This document shows positions 46,568 through 55,924 of a DNA stretch of 64,000 nucleotides, in pieces. The stretch spans positions 1,900,001-1,964,000 of the forward strand of contig NZ_CP012946.1 of assembly GCF_001402875.1 (NCBI RefSeq), written 5' to 3'. A program made the position numbers and the translations under genes. The notes beneath the pieces were generated by a model. It ran no database searches and had not been told where the DNA came from. It saw only the letters and a program-made list of their open reading frames with translations. The number at the start of each line of letters is the position of its first letter. Positions within the stretch are counted from its first letter, which is position 1. The stretch comes from Blastochloris viridis (GTDB taxonomy: Bacteria > Pseudomonadota > Alphaproteobacteria > Rhizobiales > Xanthobacteraceae).

Positions 46568-47022
46568 ATCACGTCCTGGTGGTCGATCGCGGCCTGCCGC
46601 GCCTCGATCTGGGCGATGGCATCGACCACGGCATCGAAGGTCAGAAGCGTCGAGGCGTGGCGGGCCTTGTAGTCGCGCACCGGCTCAAGCACCGCGATGT
46701 CGGCCCACTTGCCGCCCGGAGGGGCGCCTTGCTCCTTCAGCATACGCCGTACTGTGTCGCGCAACGCGCGCAGCTCCTCGGCGTTGGAGCCGATCACATG
46801 GTGCGCCATGATCGCGGACGACGCCTGGCCCAGCGCGCACGCCTTCACCTCGTGGGCGAAATCGGTGACGACGCCGCCCGCCATCTTGAGATCGACCGTC
46901 ACGGTCGAGCCGCAGAGTTTCGAGTGGGCGGTGACGCTGGCATGCGCATCCGGCAGCCGGCCGATGCGCGGGATCGACCCGGCGAGTTCGAGGATGCGCC
47001 GGTTATAGACTTCGTTCAGCAT
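46564..47022 (-). CDS. IscU/NifU-like iron-sulfur scaffold-family protein lacking the third Cys
   Basis: The 152 residues follow the IscU fold with LCGSTVTVDL (Cys at about 37) and VKACALGQASSAIM (Cys at about 62). At the place of the third cluster ligand, the sequence R-H-A-S-T-L-L has Ser at about 124 where IscU has Cys. This family occurs upstream of yidD in Rhizobiales. It may assemble or carry clusters differently, or have another role. Overlap with yidD suggests linked expression. Apart from the missing ligand, length and motifs are normal. Confidence 0.85.
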   Translation of the reverse strand: MLNEVYNRRILELAGSIPRIGRLPDAHASVTAHSKLCGSTVTVDLKMAGGVVTDFAHEVKACALGQASSAIMAHHVIGSNAEELRALRDTVRRMLKEQGAPPGGKWADIAVLEPVRDYKARHASTLLTFDAVVDAIAQIEARQAAIDHQDVM

Positions 47023-47255
47023 CGCAACATCGTGATCCCGGCGTCAAAGGGCCTGTCATGCGCAAAGCGCCGTCGTATGGACAGAGTCAGCATACCATAT
47101 AAGACGGCGTGCGAACGAAGCGAGGGCCACGTGCGTTTCCATCCGGTGCGGCGCTCTGTCAGTGGTCCAGCCTCAGCTCGCCCTCGTATAATTACGAGCC
47201 GACCCCGGTGACACCCCGGCGCCCCCTTCCCGCGCCGTCGAACGGAGAGCCCTTG

Positions 47256-47891
47256 ATGGATGCCAGCGTTGCCCCGTTGTTCCGCCATGTCGAGGAACCC
47301 ACCGCCGCTGCGGTGGCGCGGCCCAGCCGCGAGGACGCCGAAGCCGCGGTGCGGACGCTGATCGCCTGGGCCGGCGACGACCCCGGCCGCGAGGGCCTGA
47401 TCGACACCCCCAAGCGGGTGGTGAGGGCCTATGAGGAGCTGTTCGGCGGCTACCGCGAGGACGCCGCCGCGTTCCTGGAGCGCACCTTCTCCGAGACCGG
47501 CGGCTATGACGACATGGTGCTGGTGCGCGACATCTCGTTCCACTCGCACTGCGAGCACCACATGGTGCCGTTCTTCGGCCGCGCCCACGTCGCCTACGTT
47601 CCGATCGACCGGGTGGTCGGCCTGTCGAAGATCGCCCGCATCGTCGACGCCTTCGCCCGCCGGCTGCAGACCCAGGAACACCTCACCGCGCAGATCGTCT
47701 CGACTCTCGACGAGGTGCTGAAGCCGCGCGGCGTCGCGGTGCTGATCGAGGCCGAGCACATGTGCATGACCATGCGCGGCGTGCAGAAGGCCGGCGCCTC
47801 GACCATGACCACCCAGTTCACCGGGGTGTTCCGCGACGATCCCGCCGAGCAGGCCCGGTTCATGACCCTGCTGCGGCAGGGGCGCGGCTGA
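47256..47891 (+). CDS. folE: GTP cyclohydrolase I
   Basis: The ATG at 47256 with GGAG upstream gives 211 residues. The zinc and active-site segments are [13 protein letters not shown] (about 88-100) and [14 protein letters not shown] (about 164-177), with [16 protein letters not shown] between them. It turns GTP into dihydroneopterin triphosphate, the first step of folate synthesis. The N-terminus is extended by ~25 residues, as usual. It is followed in the same direction by hisI and the patatin gene, a common Rhizobiales order. Confidence 0.97.
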   Translation: MDASVAPLFRHVEEPTAAAVARPSREDAEAAVRTLIAWAGDDPGREGLIDTPKRVVRAYEELFGGYREDAAAFLERTFSETGGYDDMVLVRDISFHSHCEHHMVPFFGRAHVAYVPIDRVVGLSKIARIVDAFARRLQTQEHLTAQIVSTLDEVLKPRGVAVLIEAEHMCMTMRGVQKAGASTMTTQFTGVFRDDPAEQARFMTLLRQGRG

Positions 47892-48033
47892 TCGTCCGGT
47901 CCTCGGCCGCCGGCGCGCCCTGCCCGCTGCCGTTGCGGAAGAGGCGCCGGGCGGCCGACTGGCCAAGGGGTGGCCGAGCGACCACCGACCTGTTCACACG
48001 AACCCGTACGATTGCGCGCGCCGGAGGCGACTG

Positions 48034-48498
48034 ATGTCCACTGCGATCCAACGTTTTTCGCCGCGCGGCACCGAGGTCGAGATCGAGGAAGGCCTTGGCC
48101 TCGCCCCCCGGTTCGACGCCGACGGCCTGGTCACCGCCGTCGTCACCGACGTCAAGGACGGCGCCGTGCTGATGGTGGCGCACATGAATGCCGAGGCGCT
48201 GGCGCTGACGATCGAGACCGGCGTCGCGCACTATTGGTCGCGCTCGCGCAAGGCGCTGTGGAAGAAGGGCGAGACCTCCGGCTTCCTGCAGCGCGTCAGC
48301 GAGTTGCGGATCGACTGCGACCAGGACGCGGTGTGGATCGCCGTCGAGCAGATCGGCGGCGCCGCCTGCCACACCGGGCGCCGGAGCTGCTTCTACCGCC
48401 GCGTCCCGCTCGGCGCCGCCCCCTCGCCCGCGCTGGAAATGACCCTGACCGAGGCCGGGCTGACGTTCGATCCGGCCACGGTCTACCGGAACAAGTGA
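48034..48498 (+). CDS. hisI: Phosphoribosyl-AMP cyclohydrolase
   Basis: The 154 residues contain the HisI motifs [15 protein letters not shown] (about 46-60), [17 protein letters not shown] (about 67-83), the metal-binding DCDQDAVW, and the zinc Cys pair in [13 protein letters not shown] (about 120-132). It opens the purine ring of phosphoribosyl-AMP, the third step of histidine synthesis. It is the stand-alone form without a HisE domain. The TG ATG start lies 142 bp after folE. Confidence 0.97.
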   Translation: MSTAIQRFSPRGTEVEIEEGLGLAPRFDADGLVTAVVTDVKDGAVLMVAHMNAEALALTIETGVAHYWSRSRKALWKKGETSGFLQRVSELRIDCDQDAVWIAVEQIGGAACHTGRRSCFYRRVPLGAAPSPALEMTLTEAGLTFDPATVYRNK

Positions 48499-48580
48499 CC
48501 CTTATCGCGCATATGTCCTAGCTCTGGTTGTTGCGAGGTCTGGTCGTGATCCGGCCAGCTGCTTTACCGCCGAGGCTGAA

Positions 48581-49621
48581 ATGGACGCGAAGCTGGACGC
48601 CGAACGACCGCAGGCCAAGCGACGGCCGATCCTGGACTTGATCCGCCGCGGCCAGAGCCGCGCCGCCGACCCCGAGGACATCGACCACGAGCCCGAGAGC
48701 ACGCGGCCGACCGTCGGCCTTGCGCTCGGCGGCGGCGCCGCGCGCGGCTGGGCGCACATCGGCGTGATTGAGGTGCTGAGCGCCGCCGGCATCCAGGCCG
48801 ACGTCATCGCCGGCACCTCGATCGGCGCGGTGGTCGGCGGCTGCCACGCCTGCGGCAAGCTCGCCGCGCTGGACGGCTGGGCGCGAATGCTCAGCCGCCG
48901 CCGCATCTTCGGCCTGCTCGACCTGTCGTTCACCGGCGGCCTGGTCAGCGGCGAGCGCATCGCCCGCCTGCTCGACCACGAGATCGGCGACACCGTCATG
49001 GAGTCGCTGCCCTGTGCCTTCGCCGCCATCGCCACCGAGCTCGGCACCGGCCATGAGATGTGGCTGACGCGCGGCCGGCTGCTGTCGGCGATGCGCGCCT
49101 CCTACGCGCTGCCCGGCGTGTTCCCGCCGGTGCGGGTCGGCGGGCGATGGCTGGTCGACGGCGCCCTGGTCAATCCAGTGCCGGTGTCCGCCGCCCGCGC
49201 ACTGGGTGCGCGGCTGGTGATCGCCGTCAATCTCAACACCGAGCATCTCGGCGGTCGCGGCGCCACCATTCCCGGCTTCGGCGACGACGGCACCGGCGGC
49301 GTCGAGGTCATCGTGCGGTCGTCGTCGCGCCGCCGCGCCCGCATGTTCGGCCAGGACCACCTCACCCGCCGCCGCCTGCTGGAATCCCAGACCGAGGTGC
49401 CGGGCCTGCCCACGGTGATGATCGAGGCCTACAACGTCATGCAGGACCGCATCGCCCGCTCGCGCATGGCGGGCGATCCGCCCGACGTGCTGATCGGCCC
49501 CAAGGTCTCGCGGGTCGGCATGTTCGACTTCCACCGCGCCGCCGAGGCCATCGACGCCGGCCGCGAGGCCACCGAGCGCGCCCTGCCGGAAATCAAGGCG
49601 GCGCTGGAGGCGCTGGTGTAA
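48581..49621 (+). CDS. Patatin-like phospholipase
   Basis: The 346 residues show the patatin set: oxyanion loop GLALGGGAARGWAHIG (about 46-61), nucleophile Ser at about 80 in GTSIG, and Asp at about 193 in DGA. No signal peptide is seen, so it is cytoplasmic or at the inner face of the membrane. It belongs to the RssA/YlbK-like bacterial patatins that hydrolyse acyl esters. The conserved position after folE and hisI suggests a housekeeping lipid role, but this is not known. Confidence 0.93.
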   Translation: MDAKLDAERPQAKRRPILDLIRRGQSRAADPEDIDHEPESTRPTVGLALGGGAARGWAHIGVIEVLSAAGIQADVIAGTSIGAVVGGCHACGKLAALDGWARMLSRRRIFGLLDLSFTGGLVSGERIARLLDHEIGDTVMESLPCAFAAIATELGTGHEMWLTRGRLLSAMRASYALPGVFPPVRVGGRWLVDGALVNPVPVSAARALGARLVIAVNLNTEHLGGRGATIPGFGDDGTGGVEVIVRSSSRRRARMFGQDHLTRRRLLESQTEVPGLPTVMIEAYNVMQDRIARSRMAGDPPDVLIGPKVSRVGMFDFHRAAEAIDAGREATERALPEIKAALEALV

Positions 49622-49807
49622 CCGGCGCCCGGAGCGGGATGCGCGCCGCCACGCCGACGACAATGCCGTTTCGAACCGCGGTTTCGGTGCGGCGGCGAAG
49701 CGAGGGAGGCCGAGGGGGTCCTGTCGCCCTTGATGGTATCGCCCGGCGGTCGGTGCGCCGCCCGCGCGCCCTTTGGTGGCGGCGAAGCGAACCTGCGACG
49801 GTTCGGC

Positions 49808-50563
49808 TCAGCCGGCGACCGGCTTGCGCAGCGCCATTGTGATGTAACCGTAACTGTTACCGTAGGCGCGAAACACCGCGATCTCGCGCCTCGTCAGCGC
49901 CGCCACCTCGGCTAGCGCCGGGTCGGCAATGACCGGCCCCAGCGCCTCGATCCGGGCGGCCAGCGGCAGGTAATAGCTCTCCCACCAGTCGTCGACCGGC
50001 AGCACGAAATCGGCGATCAGCTCGAAGTCCTTGTCGATGACCATCGTCCGCAGCGTCGCCCAGTCGGTCATGCCGGGGTATTCGCGCGCCCAGAACGCCT
50101 CAGCCTCGGCCGGGCGGTCGCCGCCGAGCCACACCAGTTCGCTGAATACCGCGATGCCGCCGGGCACCAGCAGGCCGCGCCACGCCTCCAGCGCCCGGCC
50201 GACCCCGACCGAATAGGCCGCCGCCTCGCACCAGATCAGCGCGGCGGACAACGGCGCGACGCCGGGTTCGTCCAGCGAGGCGACGTCGAAGGTGACGCGG
50301 TCGCCGAGCCCGACCAGATCGGCGCGGCGGCGCGCGATGTCGATCGAAGCCTGAAACACGTCGGACGCCCGGATCGGCCGGTCGAGATGGCGGGCCAGCA
50401 CGCGGGTCGAGGCGCCGGTGCCGCAACCGACGTCGAGCACCTCGCCGTTCGCCGGCAGCAGCGGACGAACGATCTCGAGCGCACGCAGGCTCGACGCGGT
50501 CGTGCCCGGCCCCTGGCGGATCAGATCGCCAAAAACCCGCATGAAGGCGTCTTCGATGGTCAT
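49808..50563 (-). CDS. SAM-dependent class I methyltransferase
   Basis: The ATG at 50563 with GAGGGGAAA upstream gives 251 residues; the longer frame is not supported. Motif I is EVLDVGCGTGAST (about 41-53), followed by an acidic residue after strand 2 (ASDVFQASID) and VPGGIAVFSELVW at motif III. It is of the SmtA/UbiE general type, and the substrate is unknown. It is convergent with the patatin gene, with 186 bp of plain spacer between. Confidence 0.85.
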   Translation of the reverse strand: MTIEDAFMRVFGDLIRQGPGTTASSLRALEIVRPLLPANGEVLDVGCGTGASTRVLARHLDRPIRASDVFQASIDIARRRADLVGLGDRVTFDVASLDEPGVAPLSAALIWCEAAAYSVGVGRALEAWRGLLVPGGIAVFSELVWLGGDRPAEAEAFWAREYPGMTDWATLRTMVIDKDFELIADFVLPVDDWWESYYLPLAARIEALGPVIADPALAEVAALTRREIAVFRAYGNSYGYITMALRKPVAG

Positions 50564-51026
50564 GCCGTTTTCCCCTCGCCTTGTTCTAACGCTGGAGTCG
50601 GACGCGCGGAAGCGTTTCGAGCGAAGGTTCACATCACGAGCCATGCCGAGCGCGCTGGTTTTGCGCGCAGGCCGCTAGCACCGCACTGAAAGCCGGCTCA
50701 GGGTTGTCGAGCCGCAAAAAACGTCGTGGCTTTTCCCCGCCCCGAGGCCGAAGAGGCCACGCAGCGCGGCGCGGTGCCGCTGTCCCGGTCACGGCGATGA
50801 CGTTGCCACGTTACCGATGCGAGTTCGCAAACGGCGAATCGCCCTCGTCCCGGCCAAGCGGCGAAGCCGCGCGACGGATGATATGGTTTCATTTCGGCGG
50901 GTCGGATTTCCGGCGCCCAGCTGACACGAACGGCGGCTGCTCCCGCCGGGGCCTCGACGTCCTGTCGCCGAAATCCCTGTTCGATCAACGATTTTCGGCG
51001 AGTCGTCTGGTTGCATCCCGACGTGA
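50564..51026. other. 463 bp without a gene
   Basis: This is GC-rich spacer between the end of the histidine kinase gene and the methyltransferase start. It contains the methyltransferase promoter region. I see no coding frame, tRNA or strong repeat. Confidence 0.55.
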
Positions 51027-52397
51027 TCAGCCTGAAGCCGGATCAGCCGCGCGCGGCAGCCGCACCACCGCCGTCATCGCCCCCGGCGCGGTCGGCCCAA
51101 GCGTCACCGCGCCGCCCCAGGCCTCGGCGAGATCGGCGGCGATGGCGAGGCCGAGCCCGGTGCCCGAGCCGGTCAGGTCGAGCCGGCCGCCGCGCTTCAG
51201 CGCCTCGGCCACCCGCTCTGCGGGGATGCCGGGGCCGTCGTCGACCACCTGCAGCACCACTGTGTCGCCCTCGGCCGCGCCGCGCACGCAGACCTCATCC
51301 TCGGCGTGGCGGGCAGCGTTCTCGACCAGATTGCCGAGGATCTCGGCAAGGTCCTCGGGCAGGATGCGGGCGGCCAGCTCGGCCGGCACGTCGTTCGACC
51401 AGCCCAGCCGGCTGCCGCGGGGGGTGCGGCGCACCACCCCGATCACCTGGTCGGCCACCGCCGCCAACTTGGCGCGCGCGGTGTTGGTGCTGGTGGTCTG
51501 GCGCGACCGCGCCAGCTCGCGCTCGACGTGCCGGCGCATGGTCTCGCCGATGGCGGCAAGGTCGGCGGCGATGGCGGTTTCGCCCTTGGCGCGCAGCCGG
51601 TTGACACCGCCGGCCAGCACCTGCAGCGGCGTCTTGAAGCCGTGGGCGAGATCGCCGGCGCGCGTCCGCGCCGCCTCGATCTGCTGCGCGCGCTGATCGA
51701 GCAGCGCGTCGACCTCGGCCGCAAGCGGGCGAACCTCATCGGGAAACGCAGTGCCGAGCCGCTCGGCGGCGCCGGTGCGAATAGCGGCGAGCCGGGTCCG
51801 CACCGCCTTGAGCGGCGCCAGCCCGACCGCGACCTGCGCCGCCGAGGCTGCCACCAGCACCAGCGCGATCACGCCCAAGAACGGCAATAGGTCGCCGGTG
51901 AAGGCCGCGGTGGCGGCGGCAAGGGCGCTGACATCCTGCGCCACCACCGCCCGCACCGCGCCGCCGCCGAGCCGTTGCGACAGCATCACCCGCCGTTCCA
52001 CCGCCAGCAGCTCGGCCCCGCCCGGCCCGCGGATGCGATGGTTGTGCCGCACACTTTCGGACAGCTCGTCCGCCGGCAGCGCCAGCTCGGCGTCCCACAG
52101 CGAGCGCGAGCGGTCGATCACGCCGGCCGGTTCGCCGGAAACCTGCCAGTAGAGGCCGCTCAGCGGCTTATCGAACCGGGGGTCGTCGGGCGGATCGATC
52201 ACCTGCAGCCGGCCATCGTCGCCGCGGTCGAGTTCCGCCACCACCCGGTCGACCAGGGTGGTCAGGTCGTCCGCCATCCGCCGCTCGACGTGGCGCTCGA
52301 ACAGCGCCGACAGCCCGAGCGCGGCCAAGCCCAGCGCCAGCAGAATCGACACCGCCCCGGCCGCGAACAGCCGCAGCCGCAGCGACCCGGCGATCAC
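51027..52397 (-). CDS. Two-component sensor histidine kinase
   Basis: The 456 residues begin with a membrane helix (about 8-32), a periplasmic domain to about 165, and a second helix (about 170-192). A HAMP-like linker follows. The dimer-phosphorylation box has His252 in DLAHGFKTPLQ, and the ATPase domain (about 340-450) has ENAARHAEDE and DDGPGIP, then GTGLGLAIA. The architecture is like PhoQ. The signal is unknown. Its start overlaps the response regulator stop by 4 bases (ATGA). Confidence 0.93.
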   Translation of the reverse strand: MIAGSLRLRLFAAGAVSILLALGLAALGLSALFERHVERRMADDLTTLVDRVVAELDRGDDGRLQVIDPPDDPRFDKPLSGLYWQVSGEPAGVIDRSRSLWDAELALPADELSESVRHNHRIRGPGGAELLAVERRVMLSQRLGGGAVRAVVAQDVSALAAATAAFTGDLLPFLGVIALVLVAASAAQVAVGLAPLKAVRTRLAAIRTGAAERLGTAFPDEVRPLAAEVDALLDQRAQQIEAARTRAGDLAHGFKTPLQVLAGGVNRLRAKGETAIAADLAAIGETMRRHVERELARSRQTTSTNTARAKLAAVADQVIGVVRRTPRGSRLGWSNDVPAELAARILPEDLAEILGNLVENAARHAEDEVCVRGAAEGDTVVLQVVDDGPGIPAERVAEALKRGGRLDLTGSGTGLGLAIAADLAEAWGGAVTLGPTAPGAMTAVVRLPRAADPASG

Positions 52398-53089
52398 GAC
52401 CCCGCCTCCGGCAGGCTGGTGTCCGGCGGCTTGGGGTCCGCCACCAGATAGCCGAAGCCGCGGCGGGTCTCGATGATGTCGGCGCCGAGCTTGCGGCGCA
52501 GCCGCATCACCAGCGCCTCAAGCGCGTTGGCCTCGCGGGCGTCGTCGTCGCCATAGAGCTGGCCGATCAGCTCGTGGGCCGGCACCACCCGGCCCTTCTG
52601 CAGCGCCAGATAGGCCACCAGCCGGTATTCCAGCGGCGACAGCGCCACCGGCACGCCGCCGACGCTGACGCGCATCTCGCGCGGGTCGACGGTGAGCGGG
52701 CCGGCCTCGATCACCGCCGCGCCGATGCCGGCGGAGCGGCGAATCAAGGCGCGGAAGCGCGCGACCAGCTCCTCCATCTGGAACGGCTTGGGCAAATAAT
52801 CGTCGGCGCCGGCATCGATGCCCTCGACCCGTTCCGCCCAGGTGCCGCGCGCGGTCAGCACCAGCACCGGCATGTGACGGCCGTTGCGGCGCCAACGCTT
52901 CAGCACCGCCAGCCCGTCGAGATGCGGCAGGCCGAGGTCGAGCACCACCAGGGCGTAATCCTCGGTGTCGCCCTTGAACCAGGCCTCCTCGCCGTCGCCA
53001 ACGATATCGACCACCGCGCCGGCCGCCGCCAGCGCCGCGGCGATGTCCTGCGCGATGCGCGGCTCGTCCTCGACCACCAGCACCCGCAT
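52394..53089 (-). CDS. OmpR-family response regulator
   Basis: The 231 residues have a receiver domain with phospho-acceptor Asp51 (VVLDLGLPHLDG), acidic pocket EDE (7-9) and Lys101. The C-terminal winged helix (about 130-220) has VALSPLEYRLVAYLALQ and RRGFGYLV. It should regulate its own operon and others once phosphorylated by the adjacent kinase. It is coupled to the PepSY gene upstream (one-base overlap, TGATG). Confidence 0.95.
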   Translation of the reverse strand: MRVLVVEDEPRIAQDIAAALAAAGAVVDIVGDGEEAWFKGDTEDYALVVLDLGLPHLDGLAVLKRWRRNGRHMPVLVLTARGTWAERVEGIDAGADDYLPKPFQMEELVARFRALIRRSAGIGAAVIEAGPLTVDPREMRVSVGGVPVALSPLEYRLVAYLALQKGRVVPAHELIGQLYGDDDAREANALEALVMRLRRKLGADIIETRRGFGYLVADPKPPDTSLPEAGS

Positions 53090-53418
53090 CAGTCGCCCTC
53101 GACGATCTTGCCGGTCAGGGCGTCGACCTTGGCCTCGACCAGCTGGCCGTCCGGCCGCAGCAGCTTGACCTCGTACTGAATCCGGCCGGAGCAGTGTTCC
53201 AACTCGATTTCGATGGCCTGGCCGCCCAGCTCCGATTCGACCATCGGCAGGATCTCGGTCAGCGGCCGCGCCCGGCCCTCGGCCAGCGCGCGGCGGGCGC
53301 AGTCGTGGTCGCCACGGCGATGGCCATGGCGGCGGGGTTCGTCGGCGGTGGCGCCGGCAACGCCGACGAGGCCGGCCAGCCCAGCCAGGACAACGGAGCG
53401 TCTGTCAAAACGTACCAT
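53089..53418 (-). CDS. Exported PepSY-domain protein
   Basis: The ATG at 53418 gives 109 residues with a signal peptide (RRSVVLAGLAGLVGVAGATADE) and a PepSY domain, ending GQLVEAKVDALTGKIVEGD. The mature part also has a His-rich stretch (RRHGHRRGDHDC) that might bind metal. Small PepSY proteins are often encoded with two-component systems and may act as periplasmic signal modulators. It is first in the operon and divergent from the LH1-gamma locus. Confidence 0.88.
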   Translation of the reverse strand: MVRFDRRSVVLAGLAGLVGVAGATADEPRRHGHRRGDHDCARRALAEGRARPLTEILPMVESELGGQAIEIELEHCSGRIQYEVKLLRPDGQLVEAKVDALTGKIVEGD

Positions 53419-53521
53419 GGCCGCAGTTGATACCCATTCGCCTGACGACGCCCTGACGCGCCGGCCGGCCACCATGCCTTGGCGATCCTGCATGGCTGCT
53501 CACGGATCCGTGAACGAGCCA

Positions 53522-53549
53522 TTGCATTCCCGGACAGAACCGGTAATCT
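53522..53549 (+). promoter_or_regulatory. Promoter of LH1-gamma gene 1
   Basis: TTGCAT (53522-53527), 16 bp, then TAATCT (53544-53549) fit a sigma-70 type promoter. The leader to the ATG is about 150 nt. The same pair and spacing precede genes 2 and 3, which supports the call. Confidence 0.65.
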
Positions 53550-53707
53550 GAAGCGGCTCGGAGATGTGACGCCATTTTCCAGCGAGATTCGACGTCACCG
53601 CAGCCCCTACCGGTGGCGCCAGAATAGACAGCAAGCAATTCGCAAGAATTGCCTTTGGTGTCTGGAAAGTTGTGTGCATTTCGAGACCCGTCATGAGAGG
53701 ACCAACG

Positions 53708-53881
53708 ATGAAACTTTCAGCTATTCTTGGGGCGCTTTCTGTCGTCCTCACCTCGACCATCGCTTCGGCTTACTTCGCCGCTGATGGCTCGGTCGTTCCG
53801 AGCATCTCCGATTGGAACCTGTGGGTTCCGCTCGGCATCCTCGGCATCCCGACCATCTGGATTGCGCTGACCTATCGTTGA
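53708..53881 (+). CDS. Light-harvesting 1 (B1015) gamma subunit, copy 1
   Basis: The ATG at 53708 follows GAGAGGACC. The 57-residue precursor has a 21-residue presequence ([21 protein letters not shown]) with an A-x-A cleavage site. Cleavage leaves 36 residues starting YFAADGSVV, with one membrane helix ([19 protein letters not shown]) and the end TYR. The LH1-gamma polypeptide of Blastochloris is known to be 36 residues; in the B. viridis RC-LH1 structure gamma helices pack outside the alpha/beta ring, tighten it and help the 1015-nm absorption. Encoded with its own promoter and hairpin, away from puf genes. Copy 2 has an identical mature part. Confidence 0.92.
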
Positions 53882-53889
53882 TAGCAGCA

Positions 53890-53923
53890 GGCTAGGCCCC
53901 GGTCGGCTGGCCGGGGCCTAGCC
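53890..53923 (+). terminator. GC-rich hairpin after LH1-gamma gene 1
   Basis: GGCTAGGCCCCGG pairs perfectly with CCGGGGCCTAGCC across an 8-nt loop, 8 bp after the stop. No T-run follows. A strong stem without U-tract suits an mRNA-stabilising 3' end. Confidence 0.65.
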
Positions 53924-54674
53924 ACGCTCCCGATCATACTGTCGCGCCCGCGGCAAACGGGGAACAGCGGTGAGCCGGAGCCGGCGTTGAGCCGCAACAT
54001 GCTGCGTGATCGGCTGGGACGGCAGCACCGCCATCGACCAGATGCCGGAGCGTAACCCGAGATCGGATGCCGGTACGTAAGCTGGCAAAAGCTGATCGCC
54101 GCCGGTTGCACCGCGACATCGCACAACGACCTGCCAAATCGCAACAGCTCAGAATTCGGACGCCGCGCGAACGCGGTGGGGTCGGATCGCGACATGTCGG
54201 CGCCAAAGCGGGTCCAGGCCATCCGGATCCAGCGCCAGAGTCGCCCAGGTTTCTCCCAAATCAGCAGCAGACGTGGGTCCCCTCGCCGACAGCGTCGACG
54301 GAGCGTACGCGCGGTGACATCAACCGCGGGTCGGCCAGCGGCAACGGTGCGGCCGATGGCGTTACCGTTGGGGTTACGCCGCTACCCGCGCATGTACCGG
54401 CGAGCCGCTATCTCGATCGAGTCTTTTCGGCGATTCCGCCCAGGATCGCGCCGCGGCCTTGCCTGCTTCGACAATAGTTCGCCCCGCGCCTATTCCTGCG
54501 TGCACCGCCTGCCGTGCAAGTACTTAGTTGCTGGTACGTAGCGGCGTGGTCACGCCGGCGCGGTTGCTTAAACGTCCGCAGCAGTTGCACCGCAATCGGC
54601 CGCGGCTTCCTCCGCCCGTGCTTACCGCCGCGTCCGACTTGCCGTGTCATGCTTTGCGACATCGAACCATACCG
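53924..54674. other. 751 bp between LH1-gamma genes 1 and 2, no supported gene
   Basis: The open frames here are arginine/proline-rich shadows without ribosome sites. No further gamma copy or known gene is visible. The spacer may be the remains of sequence duplicated with the gamma unit. Confidence 0.5.
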
Positions 54675-54702
54675 TTGCATTCGCGGCCGGACTCGTTACT
54701 CT
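54675..54702 (+). promoter_or_regulatory. Promoter of LH1-gamma gene 2
   Basis: TTGCAT (54675-54680), 16 bp, TACTCT (54697-54702). The surroundings match gene 1, including a downstream GGCTCGGA and TTTTCC. The leader is about 160 nt. Confidence 0.65.
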
Positions 54703-54867
54703 TGCCTGGCTCGGAGGTGAGGCATCCTTTTCCAACATCGTCGGCGATGACAGCGCTGCCCCGATCGCTGCCATGCGGACGAGCCAACGGCCAGGGGTAA
54801 CCACGGCCGGCAGGTGGGGCGGAAATTCGAAGTCTTCATTCTGGGCCCCTTCATGAGAGGACCAACG

Positions 54868-55041
54868 ATGAAACTGTCAGCTGTTATTGGGGCGCTTACT
54901 GTCGTCCTGTCGTCGACGCTCGCTTCTGCTTATTTCGCCGCCGATGGCTCGGTCGTTCCGAGCATCTCCGATTGGAACCTGTGGGTTCCGCTCGGCATCC
55001 TCGGCATCCCGACCATCTGGATCGCGCTGACCTACCGTTGA
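54868..55041 (+). CDS. Light-harvesting 1 (B1015) gamma subunit, copy 2
   Basis: The ATG at 54868 follows the same GAGAGGACCAACG leader as copy 1. The 57-residue precursor differs from copy 1 only in the presequence ([21 protein letters not shown]). The 36-residue mature part is identical to copy 1. The many exact matches in the coding DNA point to a fairly recent duplication or gene conversion. It has its own promoter and two downstream hairpins. Identical products suggest a dosage role: about 16 gamma per reaction centre are needed in the known structure. Confidence 0.92.
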
Positions 55042-55055
55042 GCGCGTGACAGATC

Positions 55056-55080
55056 GGCCCCGTTTTACTTAAACGGGGCC
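55056..55080 (+). terminator. Hairpin after LH1-gamma gene 2
   Basis: GGCCCCGTTT pairs with AAACGGGGCC across a 5-nt loop, 14 bp after the stop. No T-run follows. Confidence 0.65.
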
Positions 55081-55148
55081 TGAGCGAACCTTGAGTCGAG
55101 GTCGCCGCAGTGCGGCTCGACGTAAGGACGCCAAGCCTGAGGCGAACG

Positions 55149-55189
55149 CAGGATTTCCGGACCCGCTCACGCGACGTTCGGAAATCCTG
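55149..55189 (+). terminator. Second hairpin after LH1-gamma gene 2, with T-rich tail
   Basis: CAGGATTTCCG pairs with CGGAAATCCTG across a 19-nt loop and is followed by TTTCGTTTT. The same stem recurs after gene 3, so it is a conserved part of the unit and probably the true terminator. Confidence 0.6.
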
Positions 55190-55750
55190 TTTCGTTTTGG
55201 CGGCAGGTTTGTCGCGACTCGGACTCCGTGGGCGTGCGGCGTGGTGCAGGGTTTCCGCGGCACATCACGTCGTTTCGAGCGTGCCTTGCCGGCGGCGAGG
55301 GGCAGCGAGTCGCGCCTCCATCCAATGTCCCGTTGCAGTTACCGCCGATCGCGGCGAGCCGGTACGCTTCGCATTCGAGGTCCTGATCGGCTGGGTTTGC
55401 GATTCGCACGCTCTCGGCAAAAGCGAAGGTCGTCTTCGTAAAGTTTTTATAAATCAATGACTTATAGCGACCGCCGGTGCAATCAGATTGCCGAATGCGT
55501 TCGTATCCGGTTTACCTTATTCGCAGTCGGCTGCACCCGCTGGCCAGACCGCCAGCCACGCACCGCCCCCGCGCCGATCGCGGGACCGGAACGGAACGAC
55601 CGGAGGGCCGCCGATCTTGGCAGCCGCCTCGGCGCCAGCCCACGCCGGCGGCGCCCGCCGCCAGACGGGCCTTGGCCGACTCCCCGCCAGCGCCGTTGTT
55701 GGGCTCCGCAAGTTGGCATTTCCTCGTAACACGAAGACGTGATCGAGCCA
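55190..55750. other. 561 bp between LH1-gamma genes 2 and 3, no supported gene
   Basis: It holds no recognisable gene. The minus-strand and plus-strand open frames are low-support shadows. The only conserved parts are the flanking hairpin and the promoter of gene 3. Confidence 0.5.
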
Positions 55751-55778
55751 TTGCATTCACGGCCAGAAACGCTACTGT
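55751..55778 (+). promoter_or_regulatory. Promoter of LH1-gamma gene 3
   Basis: TTGCAT (55751-55756), 16 bp, TACTGT (55773-55778), preceded by GAGCCA as at gene 1. The leader is about 140 nt. Confidence 0.65.
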
Positions 55779-55924
55779 CGCCCCCGCTCGGACATGCACT
55801 GACTTTTCCGCTGCATTCGTAATGACGCCGCTGCCCCGATCGGCGCCACGCGGATGACGAAACCCCACACGCGGGTTTCGGGGAAACGATGCGCGCAATC
55901 CTGGGCTCTTTTGGAGGACCAAAG

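Noticed and set aside
54067..54477. 136-codon frame between gamma genes 1 and 2
   Set aside because: It has no ribosome site, domain or conservation between spacers, and a composition of random high-GC sequence.
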